NCBI GenBank assembly: GCA_018292915.2
Contig: JACVVK020000321.1
Span: forward strand, 740,871-804,870
From: Batillaria attramentaria
Taxonomy: Eukaryota; Mollusca; Gastropoda; Batillariidae
Direction of reading: 5' to 3'
DNA: 64,000 bases
The notes beneath the pieces were generated by a model. It saw only the letters and a list, made by a program, of their open reading frames with translations. It did no database searches and was not told the origin of the DNA. Below are positions 63,977 through 64,000 of this stretch, piece after piece; the first letter of the stretch is position 1; each line of letters opens with the position of its first letter. The position numbers and the translations under genes are program-made.

Positions 63977-64000
63977 ATGATGATGATGATGTGTGTGTGT

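Overview
The window is nuclear DNA from an animal. It holds three split genes with GT-AG introns, dense dinucleotide microsatellites, several tRNA-headed SINE families, DNA-transposon fragments and one LTR retrotransposon. The low gene density and the SINE types suggest a mollusc, perhaps a marine gastropod; this is an inference, because no species-specific marker is present.

Layout. (1) Bases 374-32261, plus strand: a 21-exon gene for DNAI7 (CASC1/CFAP94), a ciliary dynein-associated protein; the joined exons give about 868 residues and every junction keeps frame. (2) Bases 33068-39963, minus strand: an 11-exon gene for NDUFA9, the NAD(P)-fold accessory subunit of respiratory complex I (392 residues), tail-to-tail with DNAI7 and with probably overlapping 3' ends. 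(3) Bases 40272-57880, plus strand: the KIAA0930 (C22orf9) homologue in 10 coding exons, head-to-head with NDUFA9 across a 308-base presumed bidirectional promoter. One of its exons appears to carry a one-base frame error. Downstream of 57880 I see only presumed 3' UTR or intergenic sequence with repeats.

The introns hold most of the novelty. Intron 9 of KIAA0930 (50761-57839) contains a complete 6.2-kb LTR retrotransposon (50945-57125, minus strand) with near-identical 1.36-kb LTRs and a 5-base target duplication. It has gag, protease and an integrase zinc finger that lies BEFORE the RT/RNase H remnant, a Gmr1-like domain order. Most of the integrase core and the RT are deleted. It sits inside a ~225-base tandem repeat. 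Intron 3 of KIAA0930 holds a three-level nest: a SINE split by a 3.4-kb terminal-inverted-repeat element, itself opened by a ~3.0-kb element with its own inverted repeat. A short 354-base relative of the middle element lies at 59803. DNAI7 introns hold a 42-base minisatellite (about 30 units), a fold-back made of degenerate 16-base repeats, a SINE tail amplified as 48-base units, and a transposon whose end forms the acceptor region of a coding exon.

The three genes are unrelated in function (cilium, mitochondrion, uncharacterised cytoplasmic protein). I see no operon-like logic, only shared promoter and terminator space. The two LTRs differ mostly by single-base indels in short runs, so some indel errors in the assembly should be expected.
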